Positions 35,129-44,288 of a DNA stretch of 64,000 nt are shown piece by piece. Under the pieces are notes generated by a model. The model saw only the letters and a program-made list of their open reading frames with translations, did not search any database and was not told the origin of the DNA. The stretch is taken from assembly GCA_021463845.1 (NCBI GenBank), contig JAJTXV010000003.1, forward strand, positions 1-64,000. The letters run 5' to 3'. Source of the DNA: Anaerolineales bacterium (lineage in GTDB: Bacteria > Chloroflexota > Anaerolineae > Anaerolineales > UBA11579). The position numbers were made by a program, and so were the translations under genes. Position 1 is the first letter of the stretch, and the number at the start of each line of letters is the position of its first letter.

Positions 35129-35980
35129 ATGCTGCACAGCGTTCGCATGGAGCCGGTGGATTATTTAGCTATTGGGCACATCACCATTGATGACACGCCA
35201 GACGGGCCGCGCATCGGCGGCTCTGCCGCCTATGCGGCCCTGACGGCGCGGGCCTTTGGCCTGCGCGCCGGCATCCTGACCGCGTGGGGCGAAGAGCTGC
35301 CCGCCGACGAGCTGGAAGGCATCGCCATTCTGAACATTGGCGCCGAGCACAGCACCCGTTTTGAGAACAGCTACATTGACGGCGCCCGCACCCAGCGCAT
35401 TTTGCACCAGGCGCCTGAACTCGACTTTCACCACATCCCTGAAGGCTGGCGCAACGCCAGCATTGTGCACCTGGCGCCGGTGGCACAGGAAGTCTCGCCG
35501 CGCATCCTGAGCTACTATCCCGAAGCGCTGCGCGGCGCAACACCGCAAGGCTGGCTGCGCGAGTGGGACGCCGACGGCCGCGTGCAGCCAGCCGACTGGC
35601 TGGAAGCTGAGTGGGTGCTGAGCCGGCTGGATGCCTGTATTCTAGGACTAGAAGATATTGGCGGCAACCAAGCCCGCATCGATAGCATGGCCGCCCTGTG
35701 CCCCTTGCTGCTGGTGACCGAAGGCAAGACCGGGGCCAACCTGTATACGCAGGGCGAGGTGGTTCACATCCCCACGCCATCAGTGGAAGAGGTGGATCCC
35801 ACCGGGGCAGGCGACGTGTTCGCCGCCACATTCCTCCTGCAGTTCCAGCGCAGCGGCGAGCCACTGCAGGCCGCGGCGCTGGCCGCCCAGGTGGCGGCCC
35901 ATTCGGTGACGCGGCCTGGCCTGGCGGGCATCCCGACGCGAGACGAACTGTTCGATCTGTTGGCGGAGGTAGCGGCCTGA
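35129..35980 (+). CDS. PfkB-family carbohydrate kinase
   Basis: A 283-residue ribokinase-fold kinase. The C-terminal signature DPTGAGD (223-229) carries the catalytic Asp229 and anion hole, and GGSAAYAALTARAFG (30-44) is the N-terminal substrate region. It is somewhat shorter than typical PfkB kinases (about 300-330). The substrate is unknown. It overlaps parA by one base (TGATG), an unusual partner for a sugar kinase. Confidence 0.85.
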   Translation: MLHSVRMEPVDYLAIGHITIDDTPDGPRIGGSAAYAALTARAFGLRAGILTAWGEELPADELEGIAILNIGAEHSTRFENSYIDGARTQRILHQAPELDFHHIPEGWRNASIVHLAPVAQEVSPRILSYYPEALRGATPQGWLREWDADGRVQPADWLEAEWVLSRLDACILGLEDIGGNQARIDSMAALCPLLLVTEGKTGANLYTQGEVVHIPTPSVEEVDPTGAGDVFAATFLLQFQRSGEPLQAAALAAQVAAHSVTRPGLAGIPTRDELFDLLAEVAA

Positions 35981-36768
35981 TGGCGCGCATCTACACCCTG
36001 GTGAACCAAAAAGGCGGCGTGGGCAAAACTACCACGACGATCAATCTGGGCGCGTACCTGGCCCACTTCGGCCAGCGCGTGCTGCTGGTGGATCTGGACC
36101 CACAGGCCAACGCCACCTCGTGCCTGGGCATCGACAAGGCCGGGGTCAAGAGCGGCACCTACGAGGCCATCATGGGCCTGACCTCGGCGGCCGACAGCAT
36201 TCTGGTCAGCCCCGAACTCAAGCTCTCACTACTGCCGGCGAGCCCGGCGCTGGCCGGGGCCGAGGTGGAGCTGGTGAACGAACTGGCCCGCGAGAACAAG
36301 CTGCGCGAAGCGCTGGCTCCGCTCAAAGACAAATACGATTACATCCTCATCGATTGCCCGCCCTCGCTGGGACTGCTGACCCTCAACGGGATGGTGGCGG
36401 CGCAAGACGGCATCATCATCCCCGTGCAGTGCGAGTACCTGGCGCTGGAGGGGCTGAGCATGCTGCTCAGCACCATCGAGCGTGTGCGCAAGGCGCTGTT
36501 CCCGCGCCTGCGCATCCGCGGCGTGCTGCTGACCATGTACGACAACCGCACTCGCCTGTCAGACGAAGTGGTAACGCAGGTGCGCAGCCACTTCAAGGAC
36601 GAGACCTTCAAGGCGGTCATTCCGCGCAACATCCGCCTGGCCGAAGCGCCGTCTCACGGGTTGCCGATCATTGCCTATTTCCCCAACTCGCCGGGCGCAG
36701 AAGCGCACCGCGAGCTGGCGCAGGAACTGCTGGAAGGAGACGGCGTGCAGGTTGCCGTGAGCGCGTGA
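35980..36768 (+). CDS. parA: Chromosome-partitioning ATPase ParA/Soj
   Basis: A 262-residue ParA-type ATPase. Deviant Walker A KGGVGKTTT (11-19), DLDPQANAT (Walker A') and YILIDCPPSLG (Walker B) are intact. It would form ATP-dependent dimers on DNA and move ParB-parS complexes in chromosome segregation. The ATG overlaps the kinase stop, with GGAGGT upstream. parB follows after 1 bp. Confidence 0.95.
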   Translation: MARIYTLVNQKGGVGKTTTTINLGAYLAHFGQRVLLVDLDPQANATSCLGIDKAGVKSGTYEAIMGLTSAADSILVSPELKLSLLPASPALAGAEVELVNELARENKLREALAPLKDKYDYILIDCPPSLGLLTLNGMVAAQDGIIIPVQCEYLALEGLSMLLSTIERVRKALFPRLRIRGVLLTMYDNRTRLSDEVVTQVRSHFKDETFKAVIPRNIRLAEAPSHGLPIIAYFPNSPGAEAHRELAQELLEGDGVQVAVSA

Positions 36769-36769
36769 C

Positions 36770-37618
36770 ATGAAGAAATCACGTTTGGGCCGCGGGCTTG
36801 ACTCGCTGATCCCGTCTGAAAGCGCCATCAAGCCGAGCGATGTGCAGCAGGTGGCCGTGGCGGCCATCCGGCCCAACCCGCACCAGCCCCGCGCCCATTT
36901 TGCCAAAGAGCAGCTGCGCGAGCTAGCCGACTCGATCCGCACCTATGGCGTCATCCAGCCGCTGATCGTCAAAGAAGATGGCGGCGGCAAGTTCACGCTG
37001 ATCGCAGGTGAACGCCGCCTGCAGGCTGCCAAGCTGGCCGGCCTGGCTACGGTGCCGGTAGTGCCACGTGAGGCCGACGACCAGGACCTGGTGGAGCTGG
37101 CCCTGGTGGAGAACGTGCAGCGCGAAGACCTCAACCCGCTGGAATCGGCCGAGGCGTACCAGCAGCTGCATAGCGAATTCAAGATGTCGCACGAGGAGAT
37201 CGCCCGCCGAGTAGGCAAGAGCCGCGTGGCCATCACCAACACGATGGGCTTGCTGGAGCTTAGCGACGCGGTCAAGAAAGCCCTGCTGAACGAAGAGATC
37301 AGCGAAGGCCACGCCCGCGCCCTCAAGGGTCTGGATACAACCCAGGCCCAGAACGCGGCGCTGCGCACCGTCATCAGCCAGAACCTGAATGTGCGCCAGG
37401 TTGAGGAGTTGGTGCGCAAGCTGCGCGGCGTGAAGCCGAAGAAGGCGAGCAAAGCTGGGCAGAGCGCTGACATCCGCAACCTGCAGGATGAGCTGCGCGA
37501 TGCGCTGGGCACCAAGGTGAACCTGCAGCACAGCCGCAAGGGTGGGCGTATTACGGTGTTTTATTACTCAGACGAGGAACTTGACAGTCTGGTGACCCGG
37601 CTGATGCGCAAGCGCTAA
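36770..37618 (+). CDS. parB: Chromosome-partitioning protein ParB/Spo0J
   Basis: A 282-residue ParB. N-terminal ParA-interacting stretch (KKSRLGRGLDSLIP), ParB/Srx domain with PNPHQPRAHF and the CTP-binding GERRLQAAKLAG box, helix-turn-helix (MSHEEIARRVGKSRVAITNT) and a C-terminal dimerisation domain. It binds parS and loads SMC. No parS resembling TGTTTCACGTGAAACA was recognised in the window. Confidence 0.95.
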   Translation: MKKSRLGRGLDSLIPSESAIKPSDVQQVAVAAIRPNPHQPRAHFAKEQLRELADSIRTYGVIQPLIVKEDGGGKFTLIAGERRLQAAKLAGLATVPVVPREADDQDLVELALVENVQREDLNPLESAEAYQQLHSEFKMSHEEIARRVGKSRVAITNTMGLLELSDAVKKALLNEEISEGHARALKGLDTTQAQNAALRTVISQNLNVRQVEELVRKLRGVKPKKASKAGQSADIRNLQDELRDALGTKVNLQHSRKGGRITVFYYSDEELDSLVTRLMRKR

Positions 37619-37653
37619 TTGCGTTCAAGCCTGGGAGGCCACGAGATTTTTTC

Positions 37654-37681
37654 GTAGGGGCGCAGCATGCTGCGCCCCTAC
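37654..37681. repeat. Perfect 28-bp palindrome after parB
   Basis: GTAGGGGCGCAGCA / TGCTGCGCCCCTAC, 36 bp after the parB stop. It has no T-run on the plus strand; it may be a REP-like sequence that also helps terminate transcription. Confidence 0.65.
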
Positions 37682-37700
37682 TGATTCGATATTGAATCCT

Positions 37701-37822
37701 GTCATTGCGAGCGGAGCCAAGCAATCTTCCCACTTACACACTAAACCAGATTGCTTCGCCGGCCGCACTGCGTCCGGCCTTACACAACCGCCGCATGAAT
37801 GCGGCGGTTGTCTCGCAATGAC
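37701..37822. repeat. Family A palindromic intergenic repeat (copy 3, compound)
   Basis: A left unit GTCATTGCGAG ... AGCAATCT (37701-37728) and an inverted unit AGATTGCTTC ... CTCGCAATGAC (37748-37822), the latter containing the perfect hairpin ACAACCGCCGCAT-ga-ATGCGGCGGTTGT (37784-37811). Confidence 0.75.
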
Positions 37823-37871
37823 GATGGATTATGTGCGCAGCGATATTCCTAGCTGCGCTCGGGATGTACGG

Positions 37872-39038
37872 CTAACGCTGGTTGCTGATGAAGCGCTCGT
37901 TCTCGGCCAGCGAGTCGCGGGCCAGCTCCAGTAATGTCTGCAAATTGCGCTCAGACTGGTCAGTCAGGTGCTGCAGGGTGTCTTGCACTTCGCGCAAGTT
38001 GTCTTCGATCGTGGTGACCTGGTCCACCAGCTTCTCGCGCTGTCGTCCTTCTTCACGCAGCTGCTCTTCGCTGGTCAGGTTGAAGTTGGCCCAGCGCTTT
38101 TGTGAATCGGCCTGGAAGGTGGACCACTCCTGGCGGAAGCGCTGCTCGCCCAGGCGCTGGATCTCACTGAGCTCGTTGACGCGGCGGTTGATCTTCTCGA
38201 CCAGCTCATCGAAGGAGCGCTGGGCGCGCTTCACGGCCAGGTCGGTCGTCTCCAGCTCCTTGAGGTGGCGCATAAGTGAGTTGGACTGCTCCTCAACCAA
38301 TTCGAAGCGCTTGCCCCATTCCTTCATAGTGCGCTTGCGCTCATCTTCCTGAATGCCAGCTTGCTCGAGGAAAGTGGCCTGGGTCTGCTTGCGCTGCTCC
38401 TCAGCCTCAAAGACCTCGTCGACGCGCTTGTCCACCTTGCGCTGGCCGTCCAGGATCAGTTCGGTGCGCTTGGCGGCGGTATCCAGGCGGCTGATGAGTG
38501 CTGCCACCTCGGCGTGCATTTCGGTCAGGCGTTTGATGTCCTGCTGGCTGTTCTTTTCAATGTTCTTGGCGATCTTGGCGCGCTGGTCCTCGCCGCGTTC
38601 CACTTCGGTGACGGCTTCCTCCAGGCGCTGGACCGAGCCACTGAGCTTCAGGACTGACTGTGACTGCTCATTGAGGCCCTTGCGCAAGGCTTGCAGGTCA
38701 GCGATCTCTTTGCGGAAGTCATCCAGCACTTTGGAGAGGCCCTTTTGTTCCTGCGCCAGGGTCTTGTCCTGAGTTTTGCGCTGGGTGCTGAGTTCCAGGA
38801 TCTGTTCTTTGAATTGGCTACCCTGATTTTTGAGCTCGGTTTCAAGCTCGGCCACCTGGTCAGCCAGGGATTTCACTTTGGCTTTGCTTTCGGAGCGGGT
38901 GGCGCTGGTCTTCTGGGAGCGCAGGAGGCTGCGCTCGAGCACCTCAAGGCGCTTTTTCAGCTCATCATTTTCAGCAATGGCCTTGCGGCGCTCCTCATCC
39001 AGCCACTGCACCTTCTTTTCAAGCTGCTCTTTTTCCAT
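37872..39038 (-). CDS. Long coiled-coil protein
   Basis: A 388-residue protein that is predicted to be coiled coil almost throughout (KKVQWLDEERRKAIAENDELKKRL at the N-terminus; long Glu/Gln/Lys/Arg heptad stretches; no membrane segment or signal). No catalytic motif is seen. It lies convergent to parAB, and cytoplasmic coiled-coil proteins can act in segregation or cell shape, but that link is only positional. TATAAT lies 7 nt before the ATG. Confidence 0.75.
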   Translation of the reverse strand: MEKEQLEKKVQWLDEERRKAIAENDELKKRLEVLERSLLRSQKTSATRSESKAKVKSLADQVAELETELKNQGSQFKEQILELSTQRKTQDKTLAQEQKGLSKVLDDFRKEIADLQALRKGLNEQSQSVLKLSGSVQRLEEAVTEVERGEDQRAKIAKNIEKNSQQDIKRLTEMHAEVAALISRLDTAAKRTELILDGQRKVDKRVDEVFEAEEQRKQTQATFLEQAGIQEDERKRTMKEWGKRFELVEEQSNSLMRHLKELETTDLAVKRAQRSFDELVEKINRRVNELSEIQRLGEQRFRQEWSTFQADSQKRWANFNLTSEEQLREEGRQREKLVDQVTTIEDNLREVQDTLQHLTDQSERNLQTLLELARDSLAENERFISNQR

Positions 39039-39045
39039 GGCTGGG

Positions 39046-39051
39046 ATTATA
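39046..39051 (-). promoter_or_regulatory. Leaderless -10 of the coiled-coil gene
   Basis: Minus-strand TATAAT ends 7 nt before the ATG at 39038. Confidence 0.65.
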
Positions 39052-39083
39052 GCGGCTTGCCGTTTGAGTGGTTGCCGGGGCCG

Positions 39084-40508
39084 CTACTGAAGTAATTGGG
39101 GGAACATGAGAACCAGGCGCTGCACAGGGGCTAAAAATGAGGGCAACAGCCCGTAGCCGAGCAGAGTGACGCCCCAGATGATGAAGAACGCCCAGATATA
39201 CGGGTTGGCAAAGTCGCCACGGGCTTGGGGCTCCGTTTGCGGCTGGCGGGGCTGCGGCGCGGGTGCGCCAAGCCATGCATGCAGCAAACGCAGGCCAGCC
39301 GCCAGCAGGCCCAGGCTACCCAACAGGGAAAGTACCAATAGCGGAACGGATCGTTGCCCAATGCCGGACCAAATAGATAGGTGGGCCGCGAAAGGGCCCA
39401 ACAGCGGCAGCCCGGCCAGCCCAAACAAGCCGGCCACGCTGGTGAAGGCTAATAGAGGGTGCTGGCGCAGGGCCGGCCCCAGTTCGTCGAGCTGCAGGCT
39501 GGGTGTGTGGCGGGCCAGCACAGCAAAACAGGCGGCCAGCGCCCACAGCACCCAGGCTTGTGGCAGCAGCAGAGCGAAGAAGGTATGCAGGCCGGTAGCG
39601 TCTCCCAGGCCGATGGCTTGCAGCAGGCCGCCAGTGGCCAGCATGCTGGCAAAGGCCAGCATGCGCCCAAGCTGGCGTTGCTGCGAAGCCCACAGCCCGC
39701 CCAGCAGCACGCCCAGGCTGCCGGCGGCCATCAGCAGCTGGAAGACGGCGGGGTTCTCGCGCAGCCAGACGTAACGCTCAATCAGGCTGAGCAGGAACAG
39801 CGAAGACACCGCCGGCAGAAAGAACATCAGGAAACCGATGACATAGGGGTGGGTTTCCTGAGCCAGCATGGGCATCCAGGTATGGAAGGGGAAGACCGCC
39901 AGCAGAAAGCTGAAGCCCAGCGCCAGCAGCAAGCCGGCGCGCAGCACCAGGCTGAAGTTGCCGGGCGTGGCTTCGACGCCGGTTAACAGCCAGCCGGTGA
40001 ACAGAATGAAGGGTACGGCGAACAGATTGAACACGATAGCGCGCTGCACCCCACGGCCGGGCTGCTGGCCAGCTGGCACCAGCAGCGGCACCCACACCAG
40101 CACGGCGGCGGCCAACAACAACGCCGCATACAAGAAAGGCTGCACAGACAGGGCGGCCATGAACAAGCCGACCACGATCAGCGAGAGGCCGGGGAACAAA
40201 CGCCCGGGCCGGGTGATGAATGCGCCCAGCAGCCAAAAAGTCTGGGCGGCGTACATGAAGGTGAGCAGCAAGCGCTGGGTCTCGCCCAGCGTGAAGTTGC
40301 GGCCAAGCAAGACCAGCGTGGGCGAGATCTCAAATGAAACTGAGCCCATTTGCAGAACAACATCGATTGGGAACTGCCAGGCGATCCAAGTTAGGATGCC
40401 ACTGAAGCCGAGGGCGAGATACAGAGGGGTATCGTCCTTGCGACGATAGAGCAGCAAGGCGGCCCCGACCATGATAGGCAGCGCCATCCAGAGGAAAGCG
40501 GAGCTCAT
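39084..40508 (-). CDS. Complex I / hydrogenase-4-like membrane subunit (NuoN/HyfF-like)
   Basis: A 474-residue protein with about 13-14 membrane helices of the proton-translocating NuoL/M/N type. The family signature region is recognisable as AVFPFHTWMPMLAQETHPYVIGF, but the segment that normally follows with a lysine-bearing helix (VLLAGVLLKLG in typical members) reads GFLMFFLPAVSSLFL, without the lysine. It is the last gene of a four-gene coupled operon with no hydrophilic complex I or hydrogenase subunits. It could have lost ion pumping or couple differently. Confidence 0.7.
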   Translation of the reverse strand: MSSAFLWMALPIMVGAALLLYRRKDDTPLYLALGFSGILTWIAWQFPIDVVLQMGSVSFEISPTLVLLGRNFTLGETQRLLLTFMYAAQTFWLLGAFITRPGRLFPGLSLIVVGLFMAALSVQPFLYAALLLAAAVLVWVPLLVPAGQQPGRGVQRAIVFNLFAVPFILFTGWLLTGVEATPGNFSLVLRAGLLLALGFSFLLAVFPFHTWMPMLAQETHPYVIGFLMFFLPAVSSLFLLSLIERYVWLRENPAVFQLLMAAGSLGVLLGGLWASQQRQLGRMLAFASMLATGGLLQAIGLGDATGLHTFFALLLPQAWVLWALAACFAVLARHTPSLQLDELGPALRQHPLLAFTSVAGLFGLAGLPLLGPFAAHLSIWSGIGQRSVPLLVLSLLGSLGLLAAGLRLLHAWLGAPAPQPRQPQTEPQARGDFANPYIWAFFIIWGVTLLGYGLLPSFLAPVQRLVLMFPQLLQ

Positions 40509-41095
40509 TCTTCAGCCTCCAAAGTGGGCGCGGCCAGCAAATATGAACCAACAAGGGCAATGCCCAGATTGACCGCCGCCAGCAAGCCGGTCACCAACGT
40601 GCTGGCTTCCACAGCCGCGTACAGAATTTCGAAGCCCGCGAACAGGGTCAGCAAACCCAGCGCGCTGCGGAAGAAGCCGGCCCGCAGCGCGATCTGCAGC
40701 AGCCCGATGCCGATCAGCAACAGGCCGCCCCAGGCCGGGTAGATGCCGAAGGCGCGTGACCAGTCGGCCAGGCGCGGGGCTGCGCCCAACACCAGCAGCA
40801 CCACCAAACCAGCCGCCAGCAAGCGAAAGGCCACGCCGGAGGGCACGTTGCCACTGGCTGGCGGAGTCTGCGGCAAGTTGACGCGGGTCAGGCCGAGCAC
40901 TGAAGCAGCGATCCAGCCGGTGACCAGCTTGACAATGGCCAGCTCGACCGGCCAGGAGGACAGGACCAGAAGGAAGGCCCACACATACTGAAGGCCCAGG
41001 GCGGCGATGGCCCAACGCCAATCCCGATTCACCAGAATGTACAGCGCGGTGATGAGCAGGAGGAGCACCACCAGAGTGCCAGTGAAGTCACTCAT
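40505..41095 (-). CDS. HyfE/NuoK-like membrane subunit
   Basis: A 196-residue protein with about six membrane helices, comparable to HyfE of hydrogenase-4. Hydrophobic pattern and position between two NuoL/M/N-like genes support the call. An N-terminal in-frame extension to 41155 is open but the ATG at 41095 overlaps the upstream stop (ATGA). It also overlaps the downstream start by ATGA. Confidence 0.65.
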   Translation of the reverse strand: MSDFTGTLVVLLLLITALYILVNRDWRWAIAALGLQYVWAFLLVLSSWPVELAIVKLVTGWIAASVLGLTRVNLPQTPPASGNVPSGVAFRLLAAGLVVLLVLGAAPRLADWSRAFGIYPAWGGLLLIGIGLLQIALRAGFFRSALGLLTLFAGFEILYAAVEASTLVTGLLAAVNLGIALVGSYLLAAPTLEAEE

Positions 41096-42597
41096 CCGGC
41101 CAACCCGCTTTGTGAGGCGATCGAGATCAGCAGCGCGATCACCAATAAAGCCCACAGCAAACCGGCCTCGCCTTCCAGCAGGCTGCTAAGCAGGCGCAGG
41201 CCGGCACCCAGCACTGCGGAGAGAGCGGAGGCTACCCGCGCCAGCGGCGGTAGCTGCCATGGGGGCAAACGCAGATGGGGTGGCAGCAAGCTGCGGCCTG
41301 TGCGCTGCAGCTGGCGGCGGCCCGCCCACAGTGCGGCCAGCAACACCAGCACCGCAGGGCCAACCCAGACGGGCGCGGAGCCTGCGCCAGGCAGCAATAA
41401 GCCGAGCACTAGAAGCATGGCGGCGGGCAGCGCCGCGCCGATACTTTCCACGGCCAGCGTCCAGGGTTCATCCGGCGCGGGCGGCTGGATGGGCTCAGCG
41501 GCGCGCTGCAGCAAGGCCAGCAGCGCCAACGCGTGCAAGGGTAGGAAAGCAACTACCAGCGGGCTGGCGGGGGCGGCGAAAAGCCAACCCAAGCCTTGCG
41601 CCGGCGTGAACCACATGCCGCACAGCAGCAGGACCGCGGCCGCGAGGAGGGCGACACGGGCGCGAGGGTAACGGCCGATCAATTGCACAATGCTGTCAGC
41701 GAATAGAAGCATAAGGCCCAGGGCAAGTACAGCCGGCATGACGCCCGCCATGGCAGCAGCCAGCGCCAGCGCTGCAAGACACTGATACAGGGCATGGGCG
41801 GGAGCGTCCGCGGCCAGGCTGCGGAGCGCAAAACGCAAGGCAACCGCCAGGGCAGCCAGCAAACCAAGATGCAGGACAACGCCAGTTAGCGGAAGGCCGC
41901 GCCCTAGCAACGCCAGAGCGGCTGCCACGGGGGCCGTGCGCAGCATATTGATAAAAGCGGGCATCGGCTGGTTGGCGCCCGCCTGCGGACCGGCGGCCAC
42001 AGCCAGGCGCAGGGCGCCAGCCAGCAAGAGGAAGATGGCCGCCAGGCTGGCGTACGAAGGCGGCGTGGCCCAGGCCGCTAGCACCAGCAGGACACTGCCG
42101 ACATTGATCGCAAAACGCTCCAACAGCGCCGCATGGCTCCCTTCTGGGGCGACCGGGCTGTGCAGCGCGTATACGACAACATCCAGCAGGAACAGCGTGA
42201 GCGCGGCGGCCAACAGGTCGCCTGCGGCCACGGCCAGCAGGCCGGCGCCCGCCACGGCCAGGGCCGGCATCCAGATCGGCCAGCTGACCCCGGAGGCGCG
42301 GCGCACGCTGCCGAGCAAACGGGCCAGCAGCAGGACCAGCAGGGCCAAAGCCAGCGGCCAGGAATGAGCATCGAGCAACAGGGTGAACGGAAATTCCAGC
42401 CCATCGCCAAGCTGCCAGCCGGGGAAGCTGGCGGCTTGCGGCAAGCTGAAGCGCAAGCCCAACACAACCAACGCAGCGGCCAATGCGCCGCCTGTAGCCA
42501 CAAACCAGTACGACTTAAAAGCGGGGCGCCAGCGCTGCAAGCCCACCAAAGCCAGCAGGGTTGCGATCAACAGGACAACGGGCAGCAGAACTAACAT
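41092..42597 (-). CDS. Divergent NuoL/HyfB-like membrane subunit
   Basis: A 501-residue protein with about 14 membrane helices, very Ala/Leu-rich. The C-terminal LEGEAGLLWALLVIALLI matches the final helix of HyfB/NuoL-like subunits, and the overall plan fits, but the charged intramembrane residues usual in ion-pumping members are hard to find. Coupled to both neighbours by ATGA overlaps. Confidence 0.6.
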   Translation of the reverse strand: MLVLLPVVLLIATLLALVGLQRWRPAFKSYWFVATGGALAAALVVLGLRFSLPQAASFPGWQLGDGLEFPFTLLLDAHSWPLALALLVLLLARLLGSVRRASGVSWPIWMPALAVAGAGLLAVAAGDLLAAALTLFLLDVVVYALHSPVAPEGSHAALLERFAINVGSVLLVLAAWATPPSYASLAAIFLLLAGALRLAVAAGPQAGANQPMPAFINMLRTAPVAAALALLGRGLPLTGVVLHLGLLAALAVALRFALRSLAADAPAHALYQCLAALALAAAMAGVMPAVLALGLMLLFADSIVQLIGRYPRARVALLAAAVLLLCGMWFTPAQGLGWLFAAPASPLVVAFLPLHALALLALLQRAAEPIQPPAPDEPWTLAVESIGAALPAAMLLVLGLLLPGAGSAPVWVGPAVLVLLAALWAGRRQLQRTGRSLLPPHLRLPPWQLPPLARVASALSAVLGAGLRLLSSLLEGEAGLLWALLVIALLISIASQSGLAG

Positions 42598-43178
42598 CAG
42601 GCGCCAGCCTCATCATTGCCGAAGTACATCTCACCACTTTCGCGAATGGTGAACAATGCCAAAAGGTCCAGATCGATCGGCAGGTCAGGCGTGTGACGAG
42701 TGTCGTAGCCCTGCTCGGTGATGGCTTTCTCGCGGATCGAGCGATAGAGCACGCCGCGCTGCTCGGAAGGGACTTGCAGGTCGGCGATGGTCTCGGCCGC
42801 CAGCAGCAGTTCGCCAGTTGTGTAGAAGAAGGTGATGCGTTTCCACTCGTCAGCGGGGATGGGGCGCGGCAGGGTCTGCAGCGTGCCCAGCTGCACTTTG
42901 TAATACTCGTTCATGGCGCGCGGGTGGTCAGGCTCATCCTTGAACAGGTCTCGCCGCAGCACGAGTTCATTGCCGGCGACCGGGGCGGTGTATTCGATGC
43001 ACCACTTGCGGCTGCCGAAGCTGGCCGGGTGGTAGAAGGCCAGGTGATCGGCGGCGATGACGTGCGGCCCGCTGACCAGGGGGATGCGGTACCAGCCCAA
43101 CGTGCGGGCGATCTCCAGGTCACGCGGGCTGGGCATGATGCATACGAGTACGAGGTCTGTGGGAAGGGGCTGAGGCAT
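42597..43178 (-). CDS. Soluble conserved-looking protein, function unknown
   Basis: A 193-residue protein without signal or membrane segments. Distinctive stretches are YYKVQLGTLQTLPRPIP and WKRITFFYTTGELLLAAETI. It is the first gene of the operon that encodes three complex-I-like membrane proteins and is coupled to the next by an ATGA overlap, so it probably works with that complex as a cytoplasmic partner. I do not recognise the family. A TACAAT (43199-43194) lies 15 nt upstream of the ATG. Confidence 0.65.
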   Translation of the reverse strand: MPQPLPTDLVLVCIMPSPRDLEIARTLGWYRIPLVSGPHVIAADHLAFYHPASFGSRKWCIEYTAPVAGNELVLRRDLFKDEPDHPRAMNEYYKVQLGTLQTLPRPIPADEWKRITFFYTTGELLLAAETIADLQVPSEQRGVLYRSIREKAITEQGYDTRHTPDLPIDLDLLALFTIRESGEMYFGNDEAGA

Positions 43179-43230
43179 ATGCAGGCGCTATTTATTGTAG
43201 CCGCCAAGCGCAATAACTAAACTCAGCGGG

Positions 43231-43284
43231 AGATTGCTTCGTCCGTTTCCAGCGCTGGTGCGCTGGAATACTCCTCGCAATGAC
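43231..43284. repeat. Family A palindromic intergenic repeat (copy 4)
   Basis: AGATTGCTTCGTCCGTTT, hairpin CCAGCGC-tggt-GCGCTGG, then AATACTCCTCGCAATGAC. Flanks match copy 2 (23121) base for base over most of both arms, hairpin sequence differs. Confidence 0.8.
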
Positions 43285-43294
43285 AGGAAACGGG

Positions 43295-44242
43295 TTAGCG
43301 CTTGGTGACGGGCTCGTCTGGGTTGTTGCGCAGGATGTACAGCGGGCGGCCGCGGACTTCGTCGTAAAGGCGGCCGATGTACTCGCCCACAATGCCGAGC
43401 GAGATCAGCTGCACGCCGCCAAAGAACAGCACGGCGATGAGGGCAGTGGCCTGGCCGGTGAAAGCCTGGCTGCCGATGATGCGCAGCACGATGACAATGG
43501 GGATAGCCAGCAGGCCCAACGCCGCCGAAGCGAAGCCAAAGTAAGTAGAGACCTGCAGGGGGAAGAAGGAGAAACCCGTGATGGCGGTCAGAGCCAGCTT
43601 GACCATGCGGCCAAGGGTGTAGTTGGTCTCGCCGGCGAAGCGGGCGGCGCGGTCATACGGCACGCCGATCTGGCGGAAGCCGACCCAGGCCGACATGCCG
43701 CGCAGGAAGCGATGGTGCTCGCGCATGCGGTTGAGCACATCCACCACTTTGCGGTCCATGAGGCGGAAGTCGCCCGTGTCGAGCGGGATCTCGATGTCAG
43801 TAATGCGGTTGATCAGACGATAGAAAGCGGAGGCGGTGAACTTCTTGAAGAAGCTCTCCCCTTCACGCTGGCGGCGCACAGCGTAGACCACCTCGTAGCC
43901 TTCGTGCCACTTGGCGATCAGCTCGGGGATGACTTCGGGCGGGTCTTGCAAGTCAGCATCGATCAGAATGACGGCCGTGCCGCGGGCATAGTCCATGCCC
44001 GCGGTGACGGCGATCTGGTGGCCGAAGTTGCGGGCGAACAGGATCGGGCGAATATTCTCGGCTTGCGCGGCGTGCTGCAGCAGGATCTCGGCCGTGTTGT
44101 CACGCGAGCCGTCATCCACCATGATGAGCTCCCACGGCTCGCCGACTTGGTTCATGGCCGCGGTGGTGCGGGCAATGAACTGCGGCAGGCTTTCAGACTC
44201 GTTGAACAGCGGTACAACGATGGAATAGGTGGGGGCTTTCAT
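43295..44242 (-). CDS. Family 2 glycosyltransferase, polyprenyl-phosphate sugar type
   Basis: A 315-residue GT2 enzyme with a cytoplasmic catalytic domain and two C-terminal membrane helices (about 235-258 and 268-292), like GtrB/ArnC/DPM1-type enzymes that put a sugar on undecaprenyl phosphate. Motifs: YSIVVPLFNESESL at the start, VDDGSRDNT, and the metal-binding DADLQDPPE. The RFAGETNY stretch precedes the membrane part as usual. CATAAT lies 7 nt before the ATG. Confidence 0.9.
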   Translation of the reverse strand: MKAPTYSIVVPLFNESESLPQFIARTTAAMNQVGEPWELIMVDDGSRDNTAEILLQHAAQAENIRPILFARNFGHQIAVTAGMDYARGTAVILIDADLQDPPEVIPELIAKWHEGYEVVYAVRRQREGESFFKKFTASAFYRLINRITDIEIPLDTGDFRLMDRKVVDVLNRMREHHRFLRGMSAWVGFRQIGVPYDRAARFAGETNYTLGRMVKLALTAITGFSFFPLQVSTYFGFASAALGLLAIPIVIVLRIIGSQAFTGQATALIAVLFFGGVQLISLGIVGEYIGRLYDEVRGRPLYILRNNPDEPVTKR

Positions 44243-44249
44243 TGCAGCG

Positions 44250-44255
44250 ATTATG
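44250..44255 (-). promoter_or_regulatory. Leaderless -10 of the glycosyltransferase gene
   Basis: Minus-strand CATAAT ends 7 nt before the ATG at 44242. Confidence 0.5.
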
Positions 44256-44288
44256 CGCTGAAACGCAGGAAACGGCTAGGGATAGTGG

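Noticed and set aside
37619-37871. parS sites near parAB
   Set aside because: No sequence close to TGTTTCACGTGAAACA was seen; the palindromes here are repeat families.
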